In this document: positions 50,263-59,597 of the stretch, one piece after another
How positions within the stretch are numbered: the first letter of the stretch is position 1
How the letters are laid out: the number at the start of each line of letters is the position of its first letter
From: Segatella copri
GTDB taxonomy: Bacteria > Bacteroidota > Bacteroidia > Bacteroidales > Bacteroidaceae
DNA length: 64,000 bases
NCBI RefSeq assembly: GCF_019249795.2
Contig: NZ_CP156891.1
Span: forward strand, 1,940,001 to 2,004,000
Reading direction: 5' to 3'
Translations under genes and position numbers: made by a program
Notes under the pieces: generated by a model
Database searches by the model: none
Told to the model about the DNA's origin: nothing
The model's input: the letters and a program-made list of their open reading frames with translations, nothing else

Positions 50263-51831
50263 TTATCCTTCTGCTATCTTCCATTCACCAATGGTTCGCT
50301 TCTGGCTGTCGTAGTTGATTCCTACTTTTACCATTCGTTTGCCGTCAGCTGAATAAGGAATGAGATAGCCTTTGTCATCAATCTGTTGCAAAGCTTCCTC
50401 AGCCGTCTTATCAAACTTCAGTTCCATCACATAGATTGTATCCGGCATATGAAGAACGGCATCTGCTCTGCCTATTGCACTATCCTCCTCCACCAAGATG
50501 TAAGCACCCATCAAATTAAAAATGAGATAAAAGACCGTTTGGAAGTCCTTCTCGTTCTTGTTGGCAAGTCGATTGGAGATACTAGCGAGATAAGCCTGCA
50601 TTTTCTGCAAAGCACCATCCATATTATTGTTATATAGTTGCTCCAAAAAGTCGAAGATGAAACTATTATTGTTCAACGATATTGGAGAGAGATAGTTAGG
50701 AGCCAAGGAACGAACCATCCCTACACGCACTTCCTTGTTTGGATAATCCAGCTGATAGCTCTGCAAGATAGGGTTATACTTCTTGATGGTGAGATACCCA
50801 CTCTGATAAAGCAATGGTAAAGCAGAAGTCATCTGCTCAGGAGAGACATCGAAATCATCCACCCCTACGGATTTCTGTTCTATATCCATCACCCCCACAT
50901 GATGTTTGCGTAAAGTGTTGATAATGTATGCAGGAGTACCTGAACTAAACCAATAAGCTGCTACTTCCTTACTTCTCAACGCTTTAACCAGACTAAACGG
51001 ATTAAACACATCTTCTGATTTTTTACTGAAATGATAACCATCATAATATGAACCCAACTCGGCAACCGTTTCATCAAAAGTTTTTCCCAAAGACTTGGCT
51101 AGCAACTCAACATCAGGCTTCATCACCGTCAGTAGTTCTGTCTTGCTGATACCACAGATAGCAGAATACTGATCGAACATGCTGATATTATCCAAATTAT
51201 TGATCTCGCTAAAGATACTCAACTGAGAGAACTTGGTGATACCCGTGATAAAGGTAAATTCCAGCCAAGGGTCGAGATATTTCAATGGGCTATAGAACTT
51301 CCTCATAACCAAGCGCAATGGCATCAAACTTTCCTTCTCATGCACGACATCCAAGAGAGGAGCATCATATTCGTCTATCAAAACGACCACCTTTTGACCC
51401 GTCTTCTTATAGGCACGCTTTACCAAAGACTGCAAACGCTGGCTCGGCTGCACCGCCAATTCGTCACGTCCATAGACCTGCTCGTATTCTGAAAGCATGT
51501 AGCCCAGCATCTCTTCTAACCCTTCGGGTGTCTGATTTTTGGCAGTACTCATGTCGAAGTGAAGAACAGGATGCTTCACCCATTCTTTCTCATATTCGCC
51601 AAGTGCCAAACCATCAAACAGTTCCTTCCTGCCCTCATAATATGCCTGGAGCGTAGAGACAAAAAGCGACTTACCGAATCGTCTTGGACGACTCAGAAAC
51701 ACATATTTAGAACCATTACGCAAGAAATCGACAATATACCTTGTCTTATCTACGTACACATAATTACCCTCTCGTATATCAGAGAAAGTTTGCATTCCTA
51801 CTGGGTATTTTCTTATCTCTTCCATAGCCAT
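50263..51831 (-). CDS. AAA-ATPase-like protein with C-terminal PD-(D/E)XK nuclease domain
   Basis: 522 residues. N-terminal AAA_ATPase-like domain: '[23 protein letters not shown]', P-loop 'SRPRRFGKS' (about 46-54), Walker B '[12 protein letters not shown]', and '[28 protein letters not shown]'. The C-terminal ~90 residues are a PDDEXK_9-like nuclease: '[24 protein letters not shown]' with D..ELK, and '[25 protein letters not shown]'. These genes are present in dozens of copies in Prevotella and Bacteroides and are of unknown function; mobile-element or defence links have been suggested. The true start may be the ATG at 51825. Confidence 0.9.
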   Translation of the reverse strand: MAMEEIRKYPVGMQTFSDIREGNYVYVDKTRYIVDFLRNGSKYVFLSRPRRFGKSLFVSTLQAYYEGRKELFDGLALGEYEKEWVKHPVLHFDMSTAKNQTPEGLEEMLGYMLSEYEQVYGRDELAVQPSQRLQSLVKRAYKKTGQKVVVLIDEYDAPLLDVVHEKESLMPLRLVMRKFYSPLKYLDPWLEFTFITGITKFSQLSIFSEINNLDNISMFDQYSAICGISKTELLTVMKPDVELLAKSLGKTFDETVAELGSYYDGYHFSKKSEDVFNPFSLVKALRSKEVAAYWFSSGTPAYIINTLRKHHVGVMDIEQKSVGVDDFDVSPEQMTSALPLLYQSGYLTIKKYNPILQSYQLDYPNKEVRVGMVRSLAPNYLSPISLNNNSFIFDFLEQLYNNNMDGALQKMQAYLASISNRLANKNEKDFQTVFYLIFNLMGAYILVEEDSAIGRADAVLHMPDTIYVMELKFDKTAEEALQQIDDKGYLIPYSADGKRMVKVGINYDSQKRTIGEWKIAEG

Positions 51832-51888
51832 ATTCCTTTAGACGGTGCGAAGTTACGAATAAAATATCAGATACGCAAATAAAAAGAC

Positions 51889-51924
51889 AAAAAAAAGAGA
51901 GGCGAGCTTCACAGCCAGCCTCTC
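51889..51924 (-). terminator. Terminator of the susCD operon (also repeat copy B)
   Basis: GAGAGGC (51897-51903) pairs with GCCTCTC (51918-51924), followed on the minus strand by T8 (51889-51896). The loop and left half match copy A at 50209. Confidence 0.8.
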
Positions 51925-52011
51925 CCGAGAGATTTATAGAAAATGCCACTCATGGCATTCCTATATCGTTGATTAAAAATATTATCTTATTAAAATATTC
52001 CATCACAGCGA

Positions 52012-53535
52012 TTACTCACCGTAACCCGTATTCTGCTTGATGTTAGGGTTGGCGTTGATCTCTGCCTGCGGAATGGCAGCAATAGCCTTGAAGTAATCAC
52101 GGTTGAAAGACTGAGCTTCCTTGCTCAATGTCTTGTGCCAACCCTTATCAGCTTCACTTGTATAACGGGTGATAGTCTCGTTATTACGCAAAGCATCAAA
52201 GTAACGCTGTCCCTCGCCAATCAACTCCTTACGACGCTCAATCAAGATGCGGTCGAGAGTGATGTTATCAACAGTTGCCAAAGAAGCCACTGTTGTGGTA
52301 CGATTCTTTACCAAATCATTCAGATACTCTACAGCCTTAGTCTTGTCATTATTTCTAAATGCACACTCTGCAGCTGTCAAGTAAACCTCAGAAAGACGGA
52401 TAATTGGAACGATAGTAACATTACGAAGATTACCACCTTGACCACGAAGTTTGTTAAGGAAGACTTTATTGGTTCCATAAACAGCAACTTCTTTTTCTGC
52501 TTTTGCTGGCAAGAACATATCGTTACGAACATCTTCTGGGTCTGAAGTAAGCATGTCAACAAACTTCTTAGTAGCAACCATTTCCTTGTAGCCATCACGC
52601 TGCTGAAGGTTACCGATACCATTCAAGTCATTGTTGTCTGTAGAACCTGCCACATTGAGACGGAACAAGAACTCACTCTCATTAGGAGTTGAAGCATCCC
52701 ATGCTTTGAAGTATTGGTCACGAGTCCACAACGCTGCGCCAGAATTCTTGATAATATCCTCAGCAACAGACAAGGCGTTAGCATAATCACCCATATTCAA
52801 ATAAACACGAGAAAGGATTGCCTTTGCTCCCCAAACGCTTACATAACCTGGTTCTGTCTCTGTAGCAAGAGCATTAGAGCTGATAGCCTCAGTCAAATCC
52901 TTCACTACCTGGGTGTAAACCTCAGCAACAGTGCTACGAGCAGGTTTTGCATTAGACTCCAGCACTCCTGTTACCAATGGTACACCAAGAGATGCACCCT
53001 GATCCTCTGTATATGGCTTTCCGTAAATTCTCACAAGATCGAAGTGGGCAAGAGCACGTAGAACTTTAGACTCTGCTGCGTACTGTTCAATTTTTGCTTT
53101 TGCTTCAACAGCATCACTTAATTTTCCACCTTCTGCAGCTGCAATGATTCTGTTTGCACGTCCAATTACAACATATGGAGACTGCCATGATACAGTACTT
53201 GTGTTGAATTCTGATGCTGTCTGATAGTTCATATCATAGTAGAAACTTGCACGGTTAGAACCACCAAGATTATTATACTGATAATCATCACCTGCATGAA
53301 CATCACCATAAACGAAGAATTGCTGACCATAGTAATCTACCAAGCTGCGGTTTCCTTTCAAAGCCTTGTACATACCCGTTCTCGCAGCAGCCAAGTCTGA
53401 ACTGCTGGTCAAGGCTGCACCTGCATCTGTACCATCAGAAGGAGCTACGTCCAACCAATCATTGACGCAAGATGACAGGCTGGCTGCCAAAATAGCGCAG
53501 CCCATTACCTTATATATTGATTTTAATACTTTCAT
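52012..53535 (-). CDS. SusD/RagB-family nutrient-binding lipoprotein
   Basis: 507 residues. Lipobox 'LSSC' (Cys23) after 'VMGCAILAAS'. Typical SusD layout: 'DWLDVAPSDG' start, TPR helices ('LRALAHFDLVRIYGKPYT', 'AKAILSRVYLNMGDYANALSVAEDII') and C-terminal 'PIIRLSEVYLTAAECAFRNNDKTKAVEYLNDLVKNRT..ILIERRKELIGEGQRYFDALR'. It forms the surface lid of the SusC channel and binds a glycan or peptide ligand. No glycoside hydrolase or regulator is encoded nearby, so the substrate cannot be guessed. Gap of 21 bp to susC, same operon. Confidence 0.95.
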   Translation of the reverse strand: MKVLKSIYKVMGCAILAASLSSCVNDWLDVAPSDGTDAGAALTSSSDLAAARTGMYKALKGNRSLVDYYGQQFFVYGDVHAGDDYQYNNLGGSNRASFYYDMNYQTASEFNTSTVSWQSPYVVIGRANRIIAAAEGGKLSDAVEAKAKIEQYAAESKVLRALAHFDLVRIYGKPYTEDQGASLGVPLVTGVLESNAKPARSTVAEVYTQVVKDLTEAISSNALATETEPGYVSVWGAKAILSRVYLNMGDYANALSVAEDIIKNSGAALWTRDQYFKAWDASTPNESEFLFRLNVAGSTDNNDLNGIGNLQQRDGYKEMVATKKFVDMLTSDPEDVRNDMFLPAKAEKEVAVYGTNKVFLNKLRGQGGNLRNVTIVPIIRLSEVYLTAAECAFRNNDKTKAVEYLNDLVKNRTTTVASLATVDNITLDRILIERRKELIGEGQRYFDALRNNETITRYTSEADKGWHKTLSKEAQSFNRDYFKAIAAIPQAEINANPNIKQNTGYGE

Positions 53536-53556
53536 TGTATTTCGTTCTTTTATAAA

Positions 53557-56500
53557 TTAGAAACTAAGTTCGATACCAAATGTATAAGTTCTCAAAGCTG
53601 GCATTTCGAATGTACACAAGCCATCCGCTGGTGTCTCTGGATCAACATAAAGATCCTTAGACTTCCAGGTCAACAAGTTGTTGGCAGAGAAATATACACG
53701 AGCCTTGCTCAAGCCGAGGTTGCTGATCCACTCCTTTGGTGCTGAGAAACCTAAGGTAAGGTTCTTCAAGCGAAGATAATCGTTAGGCATCAACCAACGA
53801 GAAGACAACACACCCTTACCATAACCAGCCTGGAACTTAGGCAACTTAGCATTATCGCCTGGCTTCTGCCACATATCCTCCAACTTATAGTAAGAAGGGA
53901 TTGCTCCATAGAGGGCGTATGTACCACCATTATCGTGCAACCAAGTAGCATAATCGTAAGAGTCACCGCCCAACTTATAGGTCAAAGTAAAGTTGAAGTC
54001 GATAAACTTCCACTTGATGAAGTTAGACAAACCGCCCTCAATTGTTGGCTCATGATGACCAACAATAGTCTTGTTTGCCTCAGCTACATTAGTAGTGGTC
54101 TTGCGAGCATTCTCAGTTCCATCATTGATGTAATAGCTCTCCTTACCTGTCTCAGGGTCAACACCTGCATACTCATACATATAGTAAGAATAGTAAGGCT
54201 TGCCTACCTGATGAATCAAGGCACCACTGATAATCTTGTCATCATCACCTGTCAACTCTGTTACCTTGTTGGAGTTATGACCAAAGTTCAGAGAAGTAGT
54301 CCAAAGGAAGTCCTTCTTCTGAATGTTGGTAGAAGAAATGGTCACCTCAATACCTTGGTTACGCATAGAACCTACATTCTGAGCCATGGTAGCCAACAGA
54401 GAAGATTCATCATAGTAACCTGGAATCATAGAGATAGGACGGTTCATAATCAAATTGGATGTATTACGTACGTAGTAATCCAATGTTACAGAAATACGGT
54501 TGAGGAATGTCAAGTCAAGACCAAAGTTCCAAGCCTTGTTCTGCTCCCACTTCAAGTCCTTGTTAGCTACACCAATGATACCCATACCATTGCTACCATT
54601 GTAGTACTCACCATACTTATAAAGGTTCATGTAACTATACAAGCCAGATGGAAGAGTTCCGTTCACACCATAAGATACACGAATCTTACCATCGCTCAAT
54701 ATATCCTTGATAGAATCCATGAACTTTTCTGCACCAAAGCGCCAAGCACCAGATACAGACCAGAACGAACCCCAACGATTCTCACGTGCCATACGAGAAC
54801 TACCATCACGACGATAGCTTACACCAGCATAATACAAATCGTTATAGTTGTAGTTGACACGACCCAAGAAAGAAGTCATCTTTGAGTCATACTTGTAACT
54901 CTGCATAGAGGTATCGCCAGAGTTAGCGAACTCATACAAGTTGCCAGGGAAGTCTGTACCGGAAGCGTATGAGTTGTTGTTATGCCATGCCTCTGTCTCG
55001 AAACCAAGCAAAGCATCCACATTGTGGGCACCAAAAGACTTATTGTATGTCAACTGTGTCTGAGTGTTCATGGTTGTCCACTCATTGTAAGTACGCTGCA
55101 TCACACCATTTGAGCCAGGACCATTACCACAGAATTTGTCCCAAAGCACATCCTCGGTAGAGTTGATGTAGTCGTAAGCTACCTTCTCACGCAACTTCAA
55201 GTTGTCCCAAATGTTCCATTCGAGAGCCAAGGTGCTGTAAGAACGTGTCGTGTTGGTTCTATCAGACATGTGCTGGTTCTCATAAATAGGGTTATAACTA
55301 TTGTTATAAGCACCATCTGTCTTTGTCAGCAAATTACCATTCTTGTCATAGATAGCATTAGAAGGGCCGAGGAACCATACTGCACTTGAGACGGCACCAG
55401 CAAAAGAAGCGCCACCATCCATGGCAGAGTTCTGATGCATAGATGAAATCATTGTGCTAGCATCCAACTTGAACTTACCAAAACGATGGGAAACGTTTAC
55501 ATTACCTGTCATACGTTCCAAGCCTGAACGGTCAACAATACCATTCTGATTTGCATATGACAAAGATGCATAGAACTTGGTCTTATCATTACCACCAGTT
55601 ACACTTGCCTGATAGTTCTGGCTAGAACCATTTTTGAAGAGAGCGTCACGCCAATTAGCCCAGCCATTCTCTGGTTTTGCTGCATAATCATCAATATTAG
55701 CATCAGCAAATGCTGCAGCCGAAGCATCGGTTGTACCATCAACATTATCAAAAGCATAGTTTTTCAAACCTTGATAAATCAAGGCACGACGAGAATCACC
55801 ATCCAACGTTGGACGATAGTTGATAGCCATGTTAGAGAATCCCCAGTCGCTACGGAAATCAACCTGGGTCTTACCTGCACTACCACTCTTGGTTGTAATG
55901 ACAAGCACACCATTGGCTGCACGAGAACCATACAAAGAGGCTGCGGCAGCATCCTTGATAACAGTGATAGATTCGATATCGTTGCTGTTCAATGTAGAAA
56001 GTGCATTGGTACCAGAACCATTGTAACCACTTCCAGTACTTCCATCATTGAAACCACTCAAGTTACCAGAGTTCACAGGAGTACCATCAATCACAATCAA
56101 TGGATCGTTACCTGCATTGATAGAACCCATACCACGAATACGGATATAGTTCATTGCACCTGGCTGGCCAGAGAAAGAAGAAATAGAAACTCCTGGGATA
56201 TTACCAGAAAGCTTATCTTCAACAGAAAGTGAAGGAACATCACTCAACTTAGCTGTTGACATGGAAGCAGCAGCACCTGTAAATGAGGATTTCTTGAAGT
56301 TACCATAACCTGTAACAATCACCTCATCCAAGGATTTGTTATCAGAAGTCAAAACAATCTTCATATTAGAACTTGCTTTGACAGTTTGTGGATTCATACC
56401 TATATAGGTAATCTCCAACTTGGAGCCGGCTGGAACATTCAAACTGAAGTTTCCATCGACGTCCGTAACAGTACCCGTATTAGTACCAGCTACTTTGATT

Positions 56501-56624
56501 GATGCGCCAATAACAGGCTCACCATCCTCTGAAGCTACTACCTTACCGGTAACAGACGATTGGGCAAAGGCTACTCCACAACTGAGAATTGCCCCCCCAC
56601 AAATAAAGCGATTCTTTTAAACAT
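53557..56624 (-). pseudogene. SusC/RagA-family TonB-dependent transporter, out of frame at a G7 tract
   Basis: From the ATG at 56624 the frame reads 'MFKRIALFVGG' and then hits a stop; beyond the G7 tract (56592-56598 as C7 on the plus strand) the other frame reads 'AILSCGVAFAQSSVTGKVVA', the rest of a normal signal peptide, then 'SEDGEPVIGASIKVAGTNTG' and all of a SusC protein to 53557. One extra G would give a 1022-residue protein. It contains the carboxypeptidase-regulatory domain, plug ('LDEVIVTGYGNFKKSSFTGAA', 'SLYGSRAANGVLVITTKSG') and barrel. With 7 G it is off; 8 G (or 5) restores it. Slipped-strand phase variation is possible, as is a sequencing error in the homopolymer. Upstream -7/-33 promoter is intact. 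Confidence 0.85.
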
Positions 56625-56674
56625 AATCTCTCTCTTTATTAGATAATAATTAATAAATATATAATAATCGGCTG

Positions 56675-56706
56675 CAAAATTAGATTTTTTTTCGGATATT
56701 TGCAAA
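56675..56706 (-). promoter_or_regulatory. Promoter of the susCD operon
   Basis: On the minus strand TTTG (56703-56706), 20 bp, TAATTTTG (56675-56682): full match to the consensus, 51 bp before the ATG. Confidence 0.85.
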
Positions 56707-56983
56707 TATTTCGAAAGAAAAATTTAATAACGCACATAAAAAAGTCTGTTTTTAACACTTCTACCTTGTCATATTGCAACAAAAAGGATATTTTTGCAGC
56801 AATAAGGCTATAATTTGTAAGAACAGAAATAAGAAGGTTCTTAAGTTATCTATACAGACATCTGCCGGGTAAGACGTATTGCTTAAATACGTAGAACAAA
56901 TAGATTAAATAGTCACAGTTCTACGATTCATCGGTTCCAACAATTAGTTCCGTTCGGTTGACGGCAGTTGCCAACAAGGTTGC

Positions 56984-57066
56984 TGACATATGTCAATAAC
57001 TCTGTTGGCATATGTCAGGAACCTTGTTGACATATGTCAGGAACCTTGCTGGCATATGTCAGGAAC
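56984..57066. repeat. Four-copy 22-bp tandem array with TGRCATATGTCA cores
   Basis: CATATG occurs at 56987, 57009, 57031 and 57053, exactly 22 bp apart; the unit is TTGYTGRCATATGTCAGGAACC. Each core is a dyad. It stands ~280 bp upstream of the susC promoter and ~200 bp before the fabI promoter, on the opposite side. The rest of the gap 56707-57263 shows nothing I can name. Confidence 0.9.
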
Positions 57067-57239
57067 CCTACAAATCTAATTCCTCAGACCAACAGATACG
57101 TTATCTATAAGCATAAGATATATCTGTTTCAGGCTTATTATCTGCAAAGAATAAATAGAATATCATACTGACTGCAGGGAGCGAAATACTTGACATACCA
57201 CAAAAAAGAAAACGTTTACGGCACTTTTTAGTTAAAAAA

Positions 57240-57271
57240 TTTGGGTATATTGCACATTTTTCGTAATTTTG
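57240..57271 (+). promoter_or_regulatory. Promoter of fabI
   Basis: TTTG (57240-57243), 20 bp, TAATTTTG (57264-57271): full consensus; leader of ~110 nt to the ATG at 57385. Confidence 0.8.
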
Positions 57272-57384
57272 CGCACGATTTCAACGACTAGAACAAAACA
57301 AAGTGGTTTTACACCTTATTATATATATAGAGAATGATATATGTAGGGGATGTCGTTAGTATAAACAAAAGTATTAAGATAACA

Positions 57385-58242
57385 ATGACTCACAATTTGT
57401 TAAAAGGCAAGCGTGGCATCATCTTCGGTGCACTCAATGAGGAATCAATCGCTTGGAAAGTAGCTGTAAAGGCTGCTGAAGAGGGTGCTACTATCGCACT
57501 TAGTAATACAGCTATGGCTTTGCGTATGGGTACGCTGGATAAGCTCGCTGAACAGATCAACGCTCCTATCATCGCAGCTGATGCGACTAGCGTAGAAGAC
57601 TTGGAAAAGGTATTCACAGAGGCTCAGGAGAAACTCGGTGGCAAAATTGACTTCGTGCTCCACTCTGTAGCTATGAGCCCTAACGTTCGCAAGCATCGTA
57701 CATACGATGACCTCGACTACAACTTCCTGAACAAGACATTGGACATCTCTGCTATCTCTTTCCACAAAATGTTGCAGGTAGCCAAGAAGTTGGATGCTAT
57801 CAACGAGTGGGGTTCTGTAGTAGCTCTCACATACGTAGCTTCTCAGCGTACATTCTTCGGTTACAACGATATGGCTGATGCCAAGAGCATGCTCGAAAGT
57901 ATCGCCCGCAGCTTCGGTTACATCTATGGTCGTGAGAAGCACGTGCGCATCAACACCATCTCTCAGAGCCCTACAGCTACAACAGCAGGTAAGGGTATCA
58001 AGGATATCGAGAACATGATGGACTTCGCCGACAAGATGTCTCCACTCGGAAATGCCGTAGCAGAGGATTGCGCTAACTACTGCGTGATGATGTTCTCTGA
58101 CTTCACCCGCAAGGTAACCATGCAGAACCTCTTCCACGATGGTGGTTTCTCATCAATGGGTATGAGCCTCCGTGCCATGAACCAGTATGCTAAGGATATG
58201 ACTCCTTATGAGGATGAGAAAGGTAATGTTATCTACGGATAA
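57385..58242 (+). CDS. fabI: Enoyl-[acyl-carrier-protein] reductase (NADH), FabI type
   Basis: 285 residues from ATG 57385. Short-chain dehydrogenase fold of the FabI kind: 'GKRGIIFGALNEESIAWKVA' nucleotide loop, 'HSVAMSPNVR', and the Tyr-X6-Lys pair in 'GYNDMADAKSMLE' (Tyr160, Lys167), the FabI spacing, not the usual X3. It catalyses the last step of each fatty-acid elongation cycle and is the triclosan target in other bacteria. In-frame ATG at 57334 is rejected because the family begins at 'LLKGKRGII'. A terminator follows. Confidence 0.94.
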   Translation: MTHNLLKGKRGIIFGALNEESIAWKVAVKAAEEGATIALSNTAMALRMGTLDKLAEQINAPIIAADATSVEDLEKVFTEAQEKLGGKIDFVLHSVAMSPNVRKHRTYDDLDYNFLNKTLDISAISFHKMLQVAKKLDAINEWGSVVALTYVASQRTFFGYNDMADAKSMLESIARSFGYIYGREKHVRINTISQSPTATTAGKGIKDIENMMDFADKMSPLGNAVAEDCANYCVMMFSDFTRKVTMQNLFHDGGFSSMGMSLRAMNQYAKDMTPYEDEKGNVIYG

Positions 58243-58277
58243 TCAGGCAGAAGAGAAAAATCTCACTAATATACAGA

Positions 58278-58317
58278 CAGGTATGTTCAGTAAAAATCTG
58301 AGCATACCTGTTTTTTT
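58278..58317 (+). terminator. Terminator of fabI
   Basis: CAGGTATGTTCAG (58278-58290) with CTGAGCATACCTG (58298-58310), one G-U pair, then T7. Confidence 0.88.
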
Positions 58318-59323
58318 ATTCATATCCACCCTCTATCTTAAACTTGGCAACAAGCGGAAGATGATCGCTGTATCCACCCAAATATCGTGGACCGAGATAG
58401 GTGCGGAAAGGTTTCTTTCCGCCATATTTCTCATCATCTTCTAAGAGAAATGGCAAATCTCCTATCTGACAACCCATCTTAAGCCGGGAAAGCGAAGGAC
58501 TGAAGAGAATCTGGTCAAGACTTCGCCAATCTCCATGCCAGCGATAAGTAGCCTTGGCACCATGAGAGCCTTTGACGCCAACAGATATATTAATAAGGTG
58601 ATGCTGATAAAGAGAACGAAGAGCCGGAGAATCGGAATAATCGTTGAAATCGCCGGCTACGATAATCCTTGCACTATCATTGAGCGCATAGATAGAATCT
58701 ACGGCAGAAGCCAACTGGCTGGCTACCTGCAGGCGGTAGGGACGCGAAACCTGTTCACCGCCACGCCGGCTGGGCGCATGCAATACAAAGACATGGAGCG
58801 TATCATCATTCATAATCCGCCCCGATGCGTAGAGAATATCTCTCGTAGGGCGAGTATCAGGCAGCGGCTTGATACGGATGGAACGGGACTGTATAAGTGC
58901 AAAAGAAGATGGCTGATAAAGCAAAGCCACATCTATGCCTCGTTCATCAGGCGAATCGGTCATCACATAATCATAATTCACACCGCGAAGAGCAGAACGC
59001 CGGGTTAAATCAAACAGCACGCTGTCGTTCTCAACCTCGCAAAGCGCCACAAAATCGGGAACATGCCAGGACTTCTCCGAGGGCCTTGAAGGATTATCTG
59101 GGGAGGCGGTACCAACAAGCGACAAATCTTCATAACCCAAAGCTACTATAGTCTTGGAAAGATTTGCCAGCTTGCGCCAATAGCGATAAGGCGTCCACTT
59201 GTAACTGCTCTGTGGCAGGAATTCATAGTCATTCTTCAGCGAATCATGCCTCGTATCGAAGAGGTTTTCGCAGTTCAACTCCACAAAAGTGAGGAAACTT
59301 GATAAGATGAGAGTGAAAAACAT
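58316..59323 (-). CDS. Exported endonuclease/exonuclease/phosphatase-fold protein 1
   Basis: 335 residues. Short hydrophobic start ('FFTLILSSFLTFVEL') acts as signal. EEP catalytic motifs: 'VELNCENLFDTRHD' (Asn), 'FVALCEVENDSVLFDL' (Glu), 'IIVAGDFNDYSDSPALRSL' (Asp-Asn) and the final 'GYSDHLPLVAKF' (Asp-His). It should be a metal-dependent phosphodiester hydrolase, periplasmic if the signal works; nuclease or phosphatase target not known. A family of this exact form ('endonuclease/exonuclease/phosphatase with ELNCENLFD') is widespread in Bacteroidales. Confidence 0.88.
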   Translation of the reverse strand: MFFTLILSSFLTFVELNCENLFDTRHDSLKNDYEFLPQSSYKWTPYRYWRKLANLSKTIVALGYEDLSLVGTASPDNPSRPSEKSWHVPDFVALCEVENDSVLFDLTRRSALRGVNYDYVMTDSPDERGIDVALLYQPSSFALIQSRSIRIKPLPDTRPTRDILYASGRIMNDDTLHVFVLHAPSRRGGEQVSRPYRLQVASQLASAVDSIYALNDSARIIVAGDFNDYSDSPALRSLYQHHLINISVGVKGSHGAKATYRWHGDWRSLDQILFSPSLSRLKMGCQIGDLPFLLEDDEKYGGKKPFRTYLGPRYLGGYSDHLPLVAKFKIEGGYE

Positions 59324-59333
59324 AACATTTTAT

Positions 59334-59364
59334 TTTGTATTGTCAACGATTTGATGTATCTTTG
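59334..59364 (+). promoter_or_regulatory. Promoter of tRNA-Arg
   Basis: TTTG (59334-59337), 19 bp, TATCTTTG (59357-59364): full consensus; the tRNA starts 15 bp later. Confidence 0.8.
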
Positions 59365-59379
59365 CAGTCGGTTTACAAT

Positions 59380-59451
59380 GGTCCTATAGTTTAACGGATA
59401 GAACGGAGGTTTCCTAAACCTTTGATCCGAGTTCGATTCTCGGTGGGACCA
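59380..59451 (+). tRNA. tRNA-Arg(CCT)
   Basis: Acceptor GGTCCTA/TGGGACC, anticodon arm GAGGT-TTCCTAA-ACCTT, anticodon CCT. T arm GTTCGATTC intact; no encoded CCA. Confidence 0.93.
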
Positions 59452-59489
59452 CGTACTTTCCTTATCATTCCAGAGATGATAAAACAATA

Positions 59490-59530
59490 AAGGTCGCTCC
59501 TAACAATCAGGAAGCGACCTTTATTATTTT
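59490..59530 (+). terminator. Terminator after tRNA-Arg, possibly shared with secDF
   Basis: AAAGGTCGCTCCT pairs with AGGAAGCGACCTTT across a short loop; A/T runs on both sides. Confidence 0.85.
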
Positions 59531-59597
59531 TATATTCTTTCCAGTATCTTTCTCTATCCGACATACATCGGACAGAGAAAGAATGAAGAGTTTCTGA

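Noticed and set aside
55000..55200. Plus-strand open frames inside susC, secDF and the permease gene as overlapping genes.
   Set aside because: They are long only because of the codon bias of the minus-strand genes and show no start signals or protein-like composition.
56442..56444. TTG at 56442 as start of the SusC-like protein.
   Set aside because: It would remove the signal peptide and half of the first domain; the real N-terminus is visible in the same frame upstream up to the G tract and, beyond it, at ATG 56624.
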